Below, one piece after another: positions 34,235 to 42,256 of a stretch of 64,000 nt of DNA. The DNA is from Taklimakanibacter sp050246735 (GTDB taxonomy: Bacteria > Pseudomonadota > Alphaproteobacteria > Rhizobiales > Aestuariivirgaceae). Positions within the stretch are counted from its first letter, which is position 1. Each line of letters begins with the position of its first letter. The DNA lies in contig JBFWVM010000001.1 of the NCBI GenBank assembly GCA_050246735.1, forward strand, positions 124,001-188,000, written 5' to 3'. The notes under the pieces were generated by a model, which saw only the letters and a list, made by a program, of their open reading frames with translations, did not search any database and was not told the DNA's origin. Made by a program: the position numbers and the translations under genes.

Positions 34235-35673
34235 TCGTCGGTGTCGACATCGGCACGCAAAGCCTGAAAGCGCTCGTCCTGTCGCCGGAAATGCGGGTTC
34301 TCGGCGAGCATGCGGTCGCCTACCGCCCGAGCTTTCCGCGGGCCGGTTGGGCCGAACAGGATCCGAAGCTGTGGGAAGACGCCCTCGGTCCCGCCATCCA
34401 CGGTGCAGTGCAGAACGCGCGCTGCGCGCCCGGAGACGTGAAAGCATTGGGCTTCGCCGGCCAGCTCGACGGCTGCATCGCCATCGATCGGCAAGGCCGG
34501 CCGCTGCATCCCTGCCTGATCTGGATGGACCGGCGCGCCGACGTCGAAGGCATCGATGCCGACATGGTCCATGCCACCTGCGGCGTCGTCCTCGACGCGA
34601 CGCATTCCGCCGCCAAGATCAGGTGGCTGAAACGGAACGTGCCGGCGGTGGCCCGCGCGGCGAAGTTCCTCGTGCCGGTCTCCTACATGGTCTCGCGCGT
34701 GACGGGCGCGCATGTCATCGATCATGCCACGGCCTCGACCAGCATGGTCTACGGGCTCGCGGCGAAGACCTATGACGCGGCGCTGCTGGCGGCCTTCGGC
34801 ATCGGCGCGGAGGAACTGCCGGCCGCGCTGGACGCCGCGGCGCCGGCGGGCCGCCTTTCGGACGAAGGGGCTTCGCTCACCGGCCTCGCCCCCGGCATAC
34901 CGGTCGCGGTCGGCACCGGCGACGACTTCTCTTCCGCCATCGGCGCGGGCCTGGTCGCGCCCGGCCGCTTCATCGACGTCGTGGGCACCGCGGAGGTGAC
35001 CGGCGCGCTCCATCGCGAAGCGGTCATCGACCGCGGGCGGCTGGTCGAGACGCATGCCTTCATGGACGGTCACTACTATATCGAGAATCCGGGCTGGCTT
35101 TCGGGCGGCGCCCTGGTCTGGTTTCGCGACACTTTCGGCCTCACGAGCTTCGAGCAGCTCACCGCCCTTGCCGGCGAGGCGCCGCCCGGCGCTGAGGGTG
35201 TTACCTTCCTTCCCGCGCTCTCGGGCGCCATGGCGCCCGAATGGATCGCCTCGGCGCGCGGCGCCTTCTACGGCATCGCCCCATCGCACGGGGTCTCGCA
35301 TCTGGCGCGGGCGCTTCTCGAAGGCCTGAGCTTCGCCATGCGCGACGTGCTCGACAGGGTGAGGGAGCTCGGCGTCGAATGCCGGGCCTTGCGCGTCGTC
35401 GGAGGCGGCGCCCGCAGCGCCCTGTGGACGCAGATCCGCGCCGACGTCGCCGGGCTTCCCGCCGAAACACCGCGCCATCTCGACACGTCGGCCATCGGTG
35501 CCGCAGTGCTGGCGGCAAAGGCTTCGGGCCTCGTCGCCGACATCGGCGAGACGGTGGTCGAGCTCAATCCGGTCGCCCGGACGGTTTTGCCGCTTGCCCG
35601 GAATCGCGCGGCCTATGAGAATGCCTATCGGCGCTACCGCCAGTTGTTCACATCCCTGAGGCCGTTGTTCTGA
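34231..35673 (+). CDS. FGGY-family carbohydrate kinase
   Basis: 480 residues from ATG 34231 (ATGA overlap with the DeoR stop). Phosphate-1 motif GVDIGTQSLKALVL at the start, an EQDPKLWEDALGPAI stretch after YRPSFPRAGWA, the adenosine-side GTGDDFSSAIGAG, and the C-terminal VVGGGARSALWTQIRADVAG are typical of xylulokinase-like FGGY kinases. It would phosphorylate the imported sugar or its SDR product, giving the phosphate that the AraM/HAD/TIM-barrel enzymes handle. Exact substrate unknown. Confidence 0.88.
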   Translation: MIVGVDIGTQSLKALVLSPEMRVLGEHAVAYRPSFPRAGWAEQDPKLWEDALGPAIHGAVQNARCAPGDVKALGFAGQLDGCIAIDRQGRPLHPCLIWMDRRADVEGIDADMVHATCGVVLDATHSAAKIRWLKRNVPAVARAAKFLVPVSYMVSRVTGAHVIDHATASTSMVYGLAAKTYDAALLAAFGIGAEELPAALDAAAPAGRLSDEGASLTGLAPGIPVAVGTGDDFSSAIGAGLVAPGRFIDVVGTAEVTGALHREAVIDRGRLVETHAFMDGHYYIENPGWLSGGALVWFRDTFGLTSFEQLTALAGEAPPGAEGVTFLPALSGAMAPEWIASARGAFYGIAPSHGVSHLARALLEGLSFAMRDVLDRVRELGVECRALRVVGGGARSALWTQIRADVAGLPAETPRHLDTSAIGAAVLAAKASGLVADIGETVVELNPVARTVLPLARNRAAYENAYRRYRQLFTSLRPLF

Positions 35674-36710
35674 TCCGCCTTCTTCTGACACTCGCTCTCG
35701 GCGTCGCGGGCGGCGCCGTCTTCGCCGCCATTCGTTTTCCGGCACCGTGGCTGGCGGGCAGCATGATCGCCGCCATCCTCGCCGTCCTTCTCGGCCTGAA
35801 GCTGTGGATGCCGGATGCGCTCAGAAACGTCGCCTACATCATCCTCGGCGTGCAGATCGGCTCGAGCGTCACCGTCGAGACGCTGGTCACGGCGGCGCGC
35901 TGGCCGCTGAGCCTGGTCATGCTCGTGGTCACGGTCGCGGCGGTGACCGTGGCCTGCTATCTCTTCTACCGGCGGATGCGCGGCTGGCCCGCGGGGGATG
36001 CGCTGTTCTCGAGCCTGCCGGGCGCGCTCGGTCTCGTCGTGGCGCTGGCCGACGACGCCAAAGCCGACATGCGGCGCGTAATCATCGCGCAGAGCATCAG
36101 GCTGTTCTTCCTGGTGGCGGCGCTGCCTCTCGTCATCAACAGCCTGTCGGCTCATCGCCAGCCGCTCGCCCTGCCGGAGACATCCGTGTGGTGGGAGATC
36201 GCGCTCGTCGTCGCGGCGAGTGCGGCCGTAGCACTCCTGTTCGAGAGGCTGCGCGTCCCCGCCGGTCTCTTCGTCGGCTCGATCGTGCCGAGCGCCCTGT
36301 TCTATATCGGGGACATCGCGCACGGCGCCTTGCCGGCGCCGATCCTCATCCTGGCAAACGTCATCATCGGCAGCTCGCTCGCCAGCCGCTTCCAGGATTT
36401 CACCTTGGGCGAGCTCCTGCACACGCTGGGCGACGGCATCGCCGGCTTCGCCATCGCCCTGGTGGTCTCGCTGGCGGGCGCCGTGCTGGCCAGCCTCATC
36501 GGCGACCTGTCCTTCGCCCAGACGCTTCTCGCCTTCGCGCCGGGGGGACTCGACGTGATGATGGTCATCGCGCTTGCTCTCAATCTCGACCCCGCCTATG
36601 TCGGAGCCCATCAGCTGGCGCGCTATCTCGCCATGAGCCTGGTCGTGCCGCCCGTCACCGCCTATCTCTTGCGCAGGAGAGCGCCGCCGCCCGGCAACAC
36701 CGGCATCTAG
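35670..36710 (+). CDS. AbrB-family membrane protein, probable CTG start
   Basis: Integral membrane protein of the Transport_AbrB (PF05145-type) family, about ten hydrophobic segments in two repeats. The first ATG is at 35763, but the frame is open upstream and encodes a matching first helix and family motif (IRLLLTLALGVAGGAVFA, then RFPAPWLAGSM). No ATG, GTG or TTG exists there, so CTG 35670 or ATC 35673 next to the kinase stop is the likely start, giving ~346 residues, the usual family length. Function is poorly defined; putative regulator/transporter of small metabolites. Confidence 0.75.
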   Translation: MIRLLLTLALGVAGGAVFAAIRFPAPWLAGSMIAAILAVLLGLKLWMPDALRNVAYIILGVQIGSSVTVETLVTAARWPLSLVMLVVTVAAVTVACYLFYRRMRGWPAGDALFSSLPGALGLVVALADDAKADMRRVIIAQSIRLFFLVAALPLVINSLSAHRQPLALPETSVWWEIALVVAASAAVALLFERLRVPAGLFVGSIVPSALFYIGDIAHGALPAPILILANVIIGSSLASRFQDFTLGELLHTLGDGIAGFAIALVVSLAGAVLASLIGDLSFAQTLLAFAPGGLDVMMVIALALNLDPAYVGAHQLARYLAMSLVVPPVTAYLLRRRAPPPGNTGI

Positions 36711-36716
36711 TTTGCG

Positions 36717-37523
36717 TCAATCGACAAAGGCGCGTTCGAGCACATATTCGCCGGGCTGGCTGTTGGCGCCCTCGCTGAAGCCCTTCTCCTCCAGGGTCTT
36801 CCTGAGATCGAGATTGAGACCCTTCGAACCGCAGATCATCACCCGGTCGAAGCGGGGATCGAACGGCGGCACGCCCAGATCATCGAACAGCCGGCCGGTG
36901 CCGATCAACCGGGTGATGCGGCCCATATTCGGCGAGGCCTCGCGTGTCGTCGTCGCATAGCGGATGAATTTTCCGGAAGCCTCTTCGCCGACCAGCGGAT
37001 CGGCCGCCAGGCTCCCGGCCAGATGCGCGCCATAGGCCAGCTCGCCCTTCGTCCGGCATGTCTGGGTCAGGACGACCTGCTCGAATTTTTCATAGGTCTC
37101 GGGATCGCGCATGAGGCTGGCGAAGGGCGCCACTCCGGTGCCGGTCGAGATCATCCACAGGCGCTTGCCCGGCCGCAGCGCGTCGAGGACGAGCGTGCCG
37201 GTCGGCTTCGTCCTGACGATCACCTCATCGCCCGCCTCGATCTTCTGCAGCTTCGACGTCAGCGGTCCGCCGGGCACCTTGATCGAATAGAACTCCAGCT
37301 CCTCGTCCCAGAAGGGCGAGGCGATCGAATAGGCCCTGAGGATCGGCTTGCCGTTCTCACCGGGCAGGCCGATCATGACGAATTCGCCGGAGCGGAAGCG
37401 CAGGCTCGCCGGGCGGGTGAGGCGGAACGAGAACAGCCGGTCGTCCCAGTGGCGCACGCTCAGCACGGACTGGCCGTCGGCGATGCGCGGCCTGCTCAGC
37501 GTGGCTTGTTCAGCAGCATGCAT
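36717..37523 (-). CDS. fpr: Ferredoxin-NADP+ reductase
   Basis: 268 residues, bacterial FPR subclass. FAD motif RAYSIASP, NADPH-binding STGTGVAPFASLM, the MICGSKGLNLDLRKTLEEKGF pattern (spanning ~232-252) and the subclass-typical C-terminus VERAFVD or similar (here LERAFVD). It transfers electrons between NADPH and ferredoxin. A 30-bp gap separates it from the ferredoxin gene upstream, whose promoter carries a MarR-type palindrome, so this pair probably feeds electrons to the PreA-like reductase at 41 kb. Chromosomal housekeeping Fpr cannot be ruled out. Confidence 0.9.
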   Translation of the reverse strand: MHAAEQATLSRPRIADGQSVLSVRHWDDRLFSFRLTRPASLRFRSGEFVMIGLPGENGKPILRAYSIASPFWDEELEFYSIKVPGGPLTSKLQKIEAGDEVIVRTKPTGTLVLDALRPGKRLWMISTGTGVAPFASLMRDPETYEKFEQVVLTQTCRTKGELAYGAHLAGSLAADPLVGEEASGKFIRYATTTREASPNMGRITRLIGTGRLFDDLGVPPFDPRFDRVMICGSKGLNLDLRKTLEEKGFSEGANSQPGEYVLERAFVD

Positions 37524-37553
37524 TTCCGGATCTCCATGATGGTGTTCGTTGGA

Positions 37554-38084
37554 TCATTCGCCGGCGCCGACGCGCAGGCCGTCTATCTCGAAACCGTCGG
37601 TCTCCTCTTGCGGACGCGGCTCGAGCAAGACCATGACTTCGCCCTTCCGCGGCTCGGGAAAGCCTATCCTGGCGCCCTCCACCTCGAACTCGGATTGCGG
37701 CGGGGTCTCAGGCCCGGCTCCAGGATCATAGATGGGCTTCTTCGCGTGGGGTTCGGCCGGCTCCTCGCCGGTGACGAGCAGCGCCGCCTTGCCGGGCTTG
37801 CCGTCCCACTCCTTGGCGTCGGCGGGGACGGGGCCCTTCGCCGAGATGTTCGGCCAGGCAAGGGCGTATCTGGCGTTGATGGCGAGCCACTCATCGAGGC
37901 CCGGCTCGGTGTCGGCCTTGATCGCGTCAGCCGGGCATTCCGGTTCGCAGACGCCGCAATCGATGCATTCCTCGGGATGGATGACCAGGAAGTTCTCGCC
38001 TTCGTAGAAACAATCGACCGGGCATACGGCGACGCAGTCCTGGAACTTGCAGTTGATGCAGTTTTCGGTGACGACATAGGTCAT
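37554..38084 (-). CDS. fdxA: 7Fe ferredoxin (FdxA) with long C-terminal extension
   Basis: 176 residues. The first ~60 hold a [3Fe-4S]/[4Fe-4S] ferredoxin: cysteines at 9, 12, 17, 21, 25 and CIDCGVCEPEC (40-50). Residues 60-112 are the normal FdxA tail (LDEWLAINARYALAWPNIS). A further ~65 residues follow, rich in Pro, Glu and Gly (EEPAEPHAKKPIYDPGAGP), absent from ordinary ~112-residue FdxA. It may be an interaction or storage tail. GAGGAAG lies before the ATG and a palindromic operator 18 bp upstream. Confidence 0.87.
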   Translation of the reverse strand: MTYVVTENCINCKFQDCVAVCPVDCFYEGENFLVIHPEECIDCGVCEPECPADAIKADTEPGLDEWLAINARYALAWPNISAKGPVPADAKEWDGKPGKAALLVTGEEPAEPHAKKPIYDPGAGPETPPQSEFEVEGARIGFPEPRKGEVMVLLEPRPQEETDGFEIDGLRVGAGE

Positions 38085-38101
38085 GGCGCTTCCTCAGTTA
38101 G

Positions 38102-38113
38102 GGAGTATACTTC
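38102..38113. promoter_or_regulatory. MarR-type palindromic operator A (ferredoxin/Fpr operon)
   Basis: GGAGTATACTTC, one change from the perfect palindrome GGAGTATACTCC. On the minus strand it contains the -10-like TATACT 18-29 bp upstream of the ferredoxin start. The wider block 38097-38125 matches 27 of 29 bases with 46853-46881 in front of the Liv-type importer, so the two promoters are copies of each other. Confidence 0.75.
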
Positions 38114-38132
38114 CTTTCTCGGCGACAAAAAA

Positions 38133-38831
38133 CTATCCGTTGATGGGCACGGAAATGACGGCATAGGAATGCCCGATCGTGCGGTTCCTGACCGGATCGG
38201 TCAGCTCGATGCGGAAGCTCGGGCTGAAGCGGACGTCGCCGATGACGCCGCACGTCCCGCCGAACATCAGCGTGCCGTCCTCGAAAGCTTCGCCTTCCGA
38301 TTCGTAGTGCCGCAGCAATTCGCCGGGCGACAGCATCCCGGCCACGCTTCCGGACTGGTAGGGCACCTCCTTGCCGCCTTCGACGATATGGGAATTGATG
38401 GTGAGCCGGTCCCAATGGTCTTCGATCTCCGCCAGGCGCCAGAAGCGCCGCGCGATCGGCTTGTCGCAGAGCTGCTTGGCGACGGTGATGCCGCTCTTCT
38501 CCACCGTCCGGTCGGTGTGGTCGGATCCGGCCCCGACCCAGATGTCGCCGGCGTGCTTGAGCAGCACATATTCCACCTCGCCGCTCGAGCCCTCACCGAT
38601 GACCTCGATCGCCTCCGCGGTCGACAGACGTGAAACGCCGACGCGGTAGAACATCGGTGTCCGGTGTGGCGGCTGCACGCCGATCTTCGCCAGCTCGTCG
38701 ATATGGTGCTGCAAGGCGTGCCTGTCGCGCCCAGTCCAGCCGCCGACCACGACCTTGGCGATCCTGACCCTGGCCGGGATTTCCCCGTCGTCGGAAACGA
38801 AAGTGGCATCGAATTCGATCTCGGGCCGCAT
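38133..38831 (-). CDS. DUF2848-family protein (fumarylacetoacetase-like fold)
   Basis: 232 residues from ATG 38831, with GGGAGA 8 nt upstream; a longer reading to 38870 is possible but less likely. Matches the DUF2848 family as I know it: VVVGGWTGRDRHALQHHIDEL, VGAGSDHTDRTVE and LMFGGTCGVIGDVR. The family is thought to be related to fumarylacetoacetate hydrolases but has no agreed function. Only 19 bp after the amidase gene, suggesting consecutive hydrolytic steps on the same ring-cleavage product. Confidence 0.75.
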   Translation of the reverse strand: MRPEIEFDATFVSDDGEIPARVRIAKVVVGGWTGRDRHALQHHIDELAKIGVQPPHRTPMFYRVGVSRLSTAEAIEVIGEGSSGEVEYVLLKHAGDIWVGAGSDHTDRTVEKSGITVAKQLCDKPIARRFWRLAEIEDHWDRLTINSHIVEGGKEVPYQSGSVAGMLSPGELLRHYESEGEAFEDGTLMFGGTCGVIGDVRFSPSFRIELTDPVRNRTIGHSYAVISVPING

Positions 38832-38850
38832 GCGCCTGTCTCCCTTGCCG

Positions 38851-40197
38851 TTAGTGTCCGCGGACGACATGCTCGAGCCCGCGCGCTATCGCCAGCAGCC
38901 GGCGGTCGGCGCCGCTTTCCCCCATGAGCATCGCGCCGACGGGAAGCGAGCCCGCGCCGTGGCACGGTATCGAGATGGCCGGCAGGTCGAGGAAATTCCC
39001 GATCGCCGTGTTCCTGAGACAAAGCAGATTGATGCGGCTGGATTGCGCGGTATCCGTCAGATCCGCCAGGGCGGGCGGCGCGATCTGCACCGCGGGCAGG
39101 ATGAGCGCGTCGAACAGCTGCTGCCTGCGGGCGACGGAGGCGCGAATGCGCCGCCGGTGCTCGCCGAGGCCGATATAGTCCGCGGCGCTTTGCGATTTTC
39201 CGGCATCGAAGCGTTGGCGCACCCAGGGGTCGTAGAGCTCGGGCCTCGCTTCCAGATGCTCGCGGTGCCAGGCATAGGCCTCCGCTCCGACGAAGCCGCC
39301 TTTGCCGTTTATCCGGGGAAGCTCGGCCAGCTCCGGAAGCGTGACCGGGGTCAGCCTGACGCCGCGCCGCGAAAGCCGGGTCAGCGCCGCCTGATAGGCG
39401 TCGGCGACGGTCGCGTCCATCTCGTCGGTCGCGTAGCCCTCGAGAACGCCGAGCCTCAGGCCGCCTTCGGGATGCGAATCGACGTCGCTGCCGACGCCGC
39501 CCGACAGGATGGAATCGAGAACGGCGCAGCAGGAAACGCTGGAGGCCAGGGGGCCGATGCAGTCGAGCGTCGTGGAGAGGGGCACCGAACCCGTCTTCGG
39601 CACGCGCTCCGAAGTCGGCTTGAACCCGACGATGCCGCAGAAGGCCGCCGGTATCCGGCAGGAGCCGCCGGTGTCGGTGCCGATGGCGGCCGGCACCATG
39701 GCTTCCGCCACCGCCACCGCCGCGCCCGAGGACGAGCCGCCGGGAATCCGCTCGACCGTCCCGTCATGCGGGTTGCGCGGCGTCCCGAAATGGGCATTGA
39801 CGCCCAGTCCGGAATAAGCGAACTCGGTCATGTTGTTCTTGCCGACCACGACGAACCCGGCACGGCGCAGCCGCCGCACGATCTCGGCATCTTCGCCGGC
39901 CGGCGGCATATGATCGAGAACGTGCGAGCCGGCGCGCGTCACCTCGCCCCTGACGTCGAAGAGATCCTTGATGGCGATCGGAATGCCCGCATGTGGCGGA
40001 ACCGAAACGCCCTCCCGGCGCGCCTGATCGACCAGCCGCGCCTGGGCGAAGGCCGCATCGCGATAGGTCGTGAGAAAGACCAGGCCGCCCTGGCCGCCCG
40101 GCGCATCGATGCGCTCGAAGGCTTCGCTCACCAGCCCCTCGCTGGTGATCTTGCCGCTTGCCAGTTTTCTCGACAGATCCGTGATGTTCTGAAGCAT
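38851..40197 (-). CDS. Amidase (amidase signature family)
   Basis: 448 residues from ATG 40197; the frame is open to TTG 40353 but that overlaps the cupin gene. The Ser-cisSer-Lys triad is intact: Lys in PIAIKDLFDV, cis-Ser in GTDTGGSCRIPAAF, nucleophile context in PGGSSSGAAVAVAE. Amidase-signature enzymes hydrolyse linear or cyclic amides. In this cluster it would open or deaminate a reduced lactam or amide intermediate. Transcribed leftwards with the cupin and PreA-like genes. Confidence 0.9.
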   Translation of the reverse strand: MLQNITDLSRKLASGKITSEGLVSEAFERIDAPGGQGGLVFLTTYRDAAFAQARLVDQARREGVSVPPHAGIPIAIKDLFDVRGEVTRAGSHVLDHMPPAGEDAEIVRRLRRAGFVVVGKNNMTEFAYSGLGVNAHFGTPRNPHDGTVERIPGGSSSGAAVAVAEAMVPAAIGTDTGGSCRIPAAFCGIVGFKPTSERVPKTGSVPLSTTLDCIGPLASSVSCCAVLDSILSGGVGSDVDSHPEGGLRLGVLEGYATDEMDATVADAYQAALTRLSRRGVRLTPVTLPELAELPRINGKGGFVGAEAYAWHREHLEARPELYDPWVRQRFDAGKSQSAADYIGLGEHRRRIRASVARRQQLFDALILPAVQIAPPALADLTDTAQSSRINLLCLRNTAIGNFLDLPAISIPCHGAGSLPVGAMLMGESGADRRLLAIARGLEHVVRGH

Positions 40198-40262
40198 TGG
40201 CGGGCCGGATGAGCTCGGCAAGGGCCGGGCCTCGGGTTCATGCCGCGAGGCCCTGACTCGCC

Positions 40263-40640
40263 TCATTGCGGATCGTAATAGTGCTGCTCGAGGAGCAGGC
40301 AGCCCGTCTCCGAGCGGAAAGGCCCGTGAGCGACATGCGGCGGGCGGCAGCAATAGGTGAAGGGACCGAAACGCTCGCCGCCCCCGGGTCCGTCATTGCC
40401 GACCCACATGTCGCCGGAGATCACGAACACCTCTTCCCAGTAATCGTGCTCGAACGGCACGGTCGTATAGGTGCCGGGCTCGAATTTGAGCAGGCGCGTA
40501 TGTCCGCCGCGCCGGTTGTCCATGTCGAGCTTGCCCGACAGGATCTTCTGCTTGATGCCTGCGGGATAGCCCTTCGGTGTCTCCCAGCCGTCGTCGAGAT
40601 CAAGCTGATAGAATTCACGATGCTGCTTGTTGACCGCCAC
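40263..40640 (-). CDS. Small cupin-domain protein
   Basis: 125 residues, a single cupin barrel. Motif 1 region FEHDYWEEVFVISGDMWVG and motif 2 region RPPHVAHGPFRSETGCLLLE; histidines at EHD and HVAHG could bind one metal. It lies 12 bp after the PreA-like gene and 65 bp before the amidase start. Could be an isomerase, dioxygenase or decarboxylase step; no specific activity can be assigned. Confidence 0.75.
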   Translation of the reverse strand: MAVNKQHREFYQLDLDDGWETPKGYPAGIKQKILSGKLDMDNRRGGHTRLLKFEPGTYTTVPFEHDYWEEVFVISGDMWVGNDGPGGGERFGPFTYCCRPPHVAHGPFRSETGCLLLEQHYYDPQ

Positions 40641-40652
40641 CTTGTGCTCTCC

Positions 40653-41996
40653 TTATTCCGCGGGCTCTTTGGCGAATTTCGGGCTGTCCCTGTGAATGGT
40701 CTCCATGTTGTTGCGGCGGGTCGTGAACTTGTCCTTCTCGAAGACGCCGGGCGGAATATCGAAAAACCCGCTCGACAGCTGGAGCGGCGATGATTCCCGC
40801 ATCTCGATAGAATCGAAGGGGCAGACATCCAGGCACAGCTCGCATCCGATGCAGTTGTCCGCGTGGACGTCGATCTTGCCGGCCGGGTTCTGCGACAGCG
40901 CCTCGTAGAAACAGACCTGGATGCAGACATTGCAGGTCGGATTCTTGCATGTCTCCTCATTGACGGCGGCATGGATGCGGTTCTTGGAGAACTGCTCCGA
41001 ATAGTCCTTGACCGAGCTCCGGGAAGCGATGCCGATCATCTCGTCGACCGACTTGTAGCCGTGCTCGTCCATGAAGTCTTCGACGCCTTCGATGATCTTG
41101 GGCAGCCATTTGATGCCCTTGATCATCAGGACCGATCCGACCTGGACGATGCCGGCTCCCGCCATGATGAACTCGATGACGTCGCGATGATCGAAAATGC
41201 CGTTCGAGCCGGAAATCGGCATGCCCAGCGCCTCGTGGATCCGATGCACCCAGCGCAGCGACAGGGGCTTGACCCAGGTTCCGCCGATTCCGGCAGGGCC
41301 GCCGATGCGCGGCCGGCCGGTCTCGATATCGACGACGAAGCCGGTATGGCGGTTGGTCGCGGTCACCGCGGCGGCGCCCGCCTCACGCACCGCCTTGGCC
41401 ACTTCGAGCGGCCTCGACTGGTCGGGCGTCAGCTTGATGACCACCGGAATATCGACGGATTCGCAGACATGCCGCGTGACCTCGAAGGCGACTTCCGGCT
41501 CCTGGCCGATCATCGAGCCGCCATGCACGCCCGGCATCATCGCCGGATGCGGGCAGCCGAAATTCAACTCGACCATCGGGAGGCCGCAATCCTCGACGGT
41601 GCGGCAGATATCCTTCCAGCCGTTCACGTCCTTGGCGCCGGCGCTTCCGATCAGATGCGCGCCGCGCTCGGCGGCATATTTCTGCGTCTCGACCAGTGCC
41701 GGGATCCAGTCCTTGTAATAGGTGCTGGAATAGCCGGAGCGGCTGTAGAAGACGAAGTCGCGCGCCGCTTTGCCGCGGATGATGTCGCCTTTCGAGTTCA
41801 TCACGCAGTATTTGGAGTTCTGCGTGAGCCGCGCCATGTCCTCGATATCGGTGAGGGTCTTGATGATCGCGCCGGAGGCGCCATTGTCGAAGCATTGGCG
41901 CATCAGGTCCGGACTGTTGGTCGTTTCCAGCGAGGCGACGATTATGGGATTCTTGAACCTGACCCCGCAGAAGTCCACGCTCATGTCGGCCATCAT
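40653..41996 (-). CDS. PreA-like dihydropyrimidine dehydrogenase/dihydroorotate dehydrogenase family protein
   Basis: 447 residues. The N-terminal ~330 form an FMN TIM barrel of the DHODH/DPD type (FKNPIIVASLETTNSPDLM, VELNFGCPHPAMMPGVHGGS, VIKLTPDQS, ISGSNGIFDHRDVIEF). The C-terminal domain carries a ferredoxin pair: CKNPTCNVCIQVC and CIGCELCLDVCPFDSIE. PreA normally pairs with the flavoprotein PreT; none is here, but ferredoxin and Fpr genes in the same regulon could replace it. Likely reduces a ring double bond in an N-heterocycle after hydroxylation by the molybdenum enzyme. Confidence 0.87.
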   Translation of the reverse strand: MMADMSVDFCGVRFKNPIIVASLETTNSPDLMRQCFDNGASGAIIKTLTDIEDMARLTQNSKYCVMNSKGDIIRGKAARDFVFYSRSGYSSTYYKDWIPALVETQKYAAERGAHLIGSAGAKDVNGWKDICRTVEDCGLPMVELNFGCPHPAMMPGVHGGSMIGQEPEVAFEVTRHVCESVDIPVVIKLTPDQSRPLEVAKAVREAGAAAVTATNRHTGFVVDIETGRPRIGGPAGIGGTWVKPLSLRWVHRIHEALGMPISGSNGIFDHRDVIEFIMAGAGIVQVGSVLMIKGIKWLPKIIEGVEDFMDEHGYKSVDEMIGIASRSSVKDYSEQFSKNRIHAAVNEETCKNPTCNVCIQVCFYEALSQNPAGKIDVHADNCIGCELCLDVCPFDSIEMRESSPLQLSSGFFDIPPGVFEKDKFTTRRNNMETIHRDSPKFAKEPAE

Positions 41997-42049
41997 TCTG
42001 CTCCTTCGCTACCTCTCGCAGCGCGGCCGGGGAAAGCCGGGGCATTTAA

Positions 42050-42061
42050 GACGTATACCCC
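42050..42061. promoter_or_regulatory. Weak palindromic site E upstream of PreA-like gene
   Basis: GACGTATACCCC keeps the GTATAC core and part of the right arm of the regulon palindrome, 54-65 bp upstream of the PreA-like start. It could be a second, weaker operator working with the perfect site at 42107-42118. Confidence 0.4.
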
Positions 42062-42106
42062 GCATTGCACCGGAGATGCGCCGCTTCCATTGCTACGGCA
42101 CGATAG

Positions 42107-42118
42107 GGAGTATACTCC
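42107..42118. promoter_or_regulatory. MarR-type palindromic operator B (PreA operon), perfect copy
   Basis: GGAGTATACTCC, a perfect 12-bp palindrome, 111-122 bp upstream of the PreA-like start and containing TATACT on both strands. It shares AGTATACTCCCTA on the minus strand with the sites at 38.1 and 46.86 kb. Confidence 0.75.
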
Positions 42119-42190
42119 ATAAAGCCGGCGTGGCAAGCCTCAAAAAAGAGCAGGGATCACGCATCCGGGCGCCGGCGTCCATTCGCGGAC

Positions 42191-42219
42191 GAACCCCGAG
42201 CCGCCAGGGTTCGGGGTTC
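42191..42219. terminator. Hairpin after the Liv-type importer operon
   Basis: GAACCCCGA (42191-42199) pairs perfectly with TCGGGGTTC (42211-42219) across an 11-nt loop, 38 bp beyond the stop of the leftward binding-protein gene. No U-tract follows. It probably ends or stabilises the importer transcript before the PreA promoter. Confidence 0.55.
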
Positions 42220-42256
42220 ATGTTGCAGGCCCGGGCGATCGCGACCCGGGACGGTT

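Noticed and set aside
41997..42256. Riboswitch or small RNA in the 260-bp gap upstream of the PreA-like gene
   Set aside because: Beyond the palindromic sites and one hairpin near the opposite operon end, no conserved riboswitch-like pairing could be recognised by eye.
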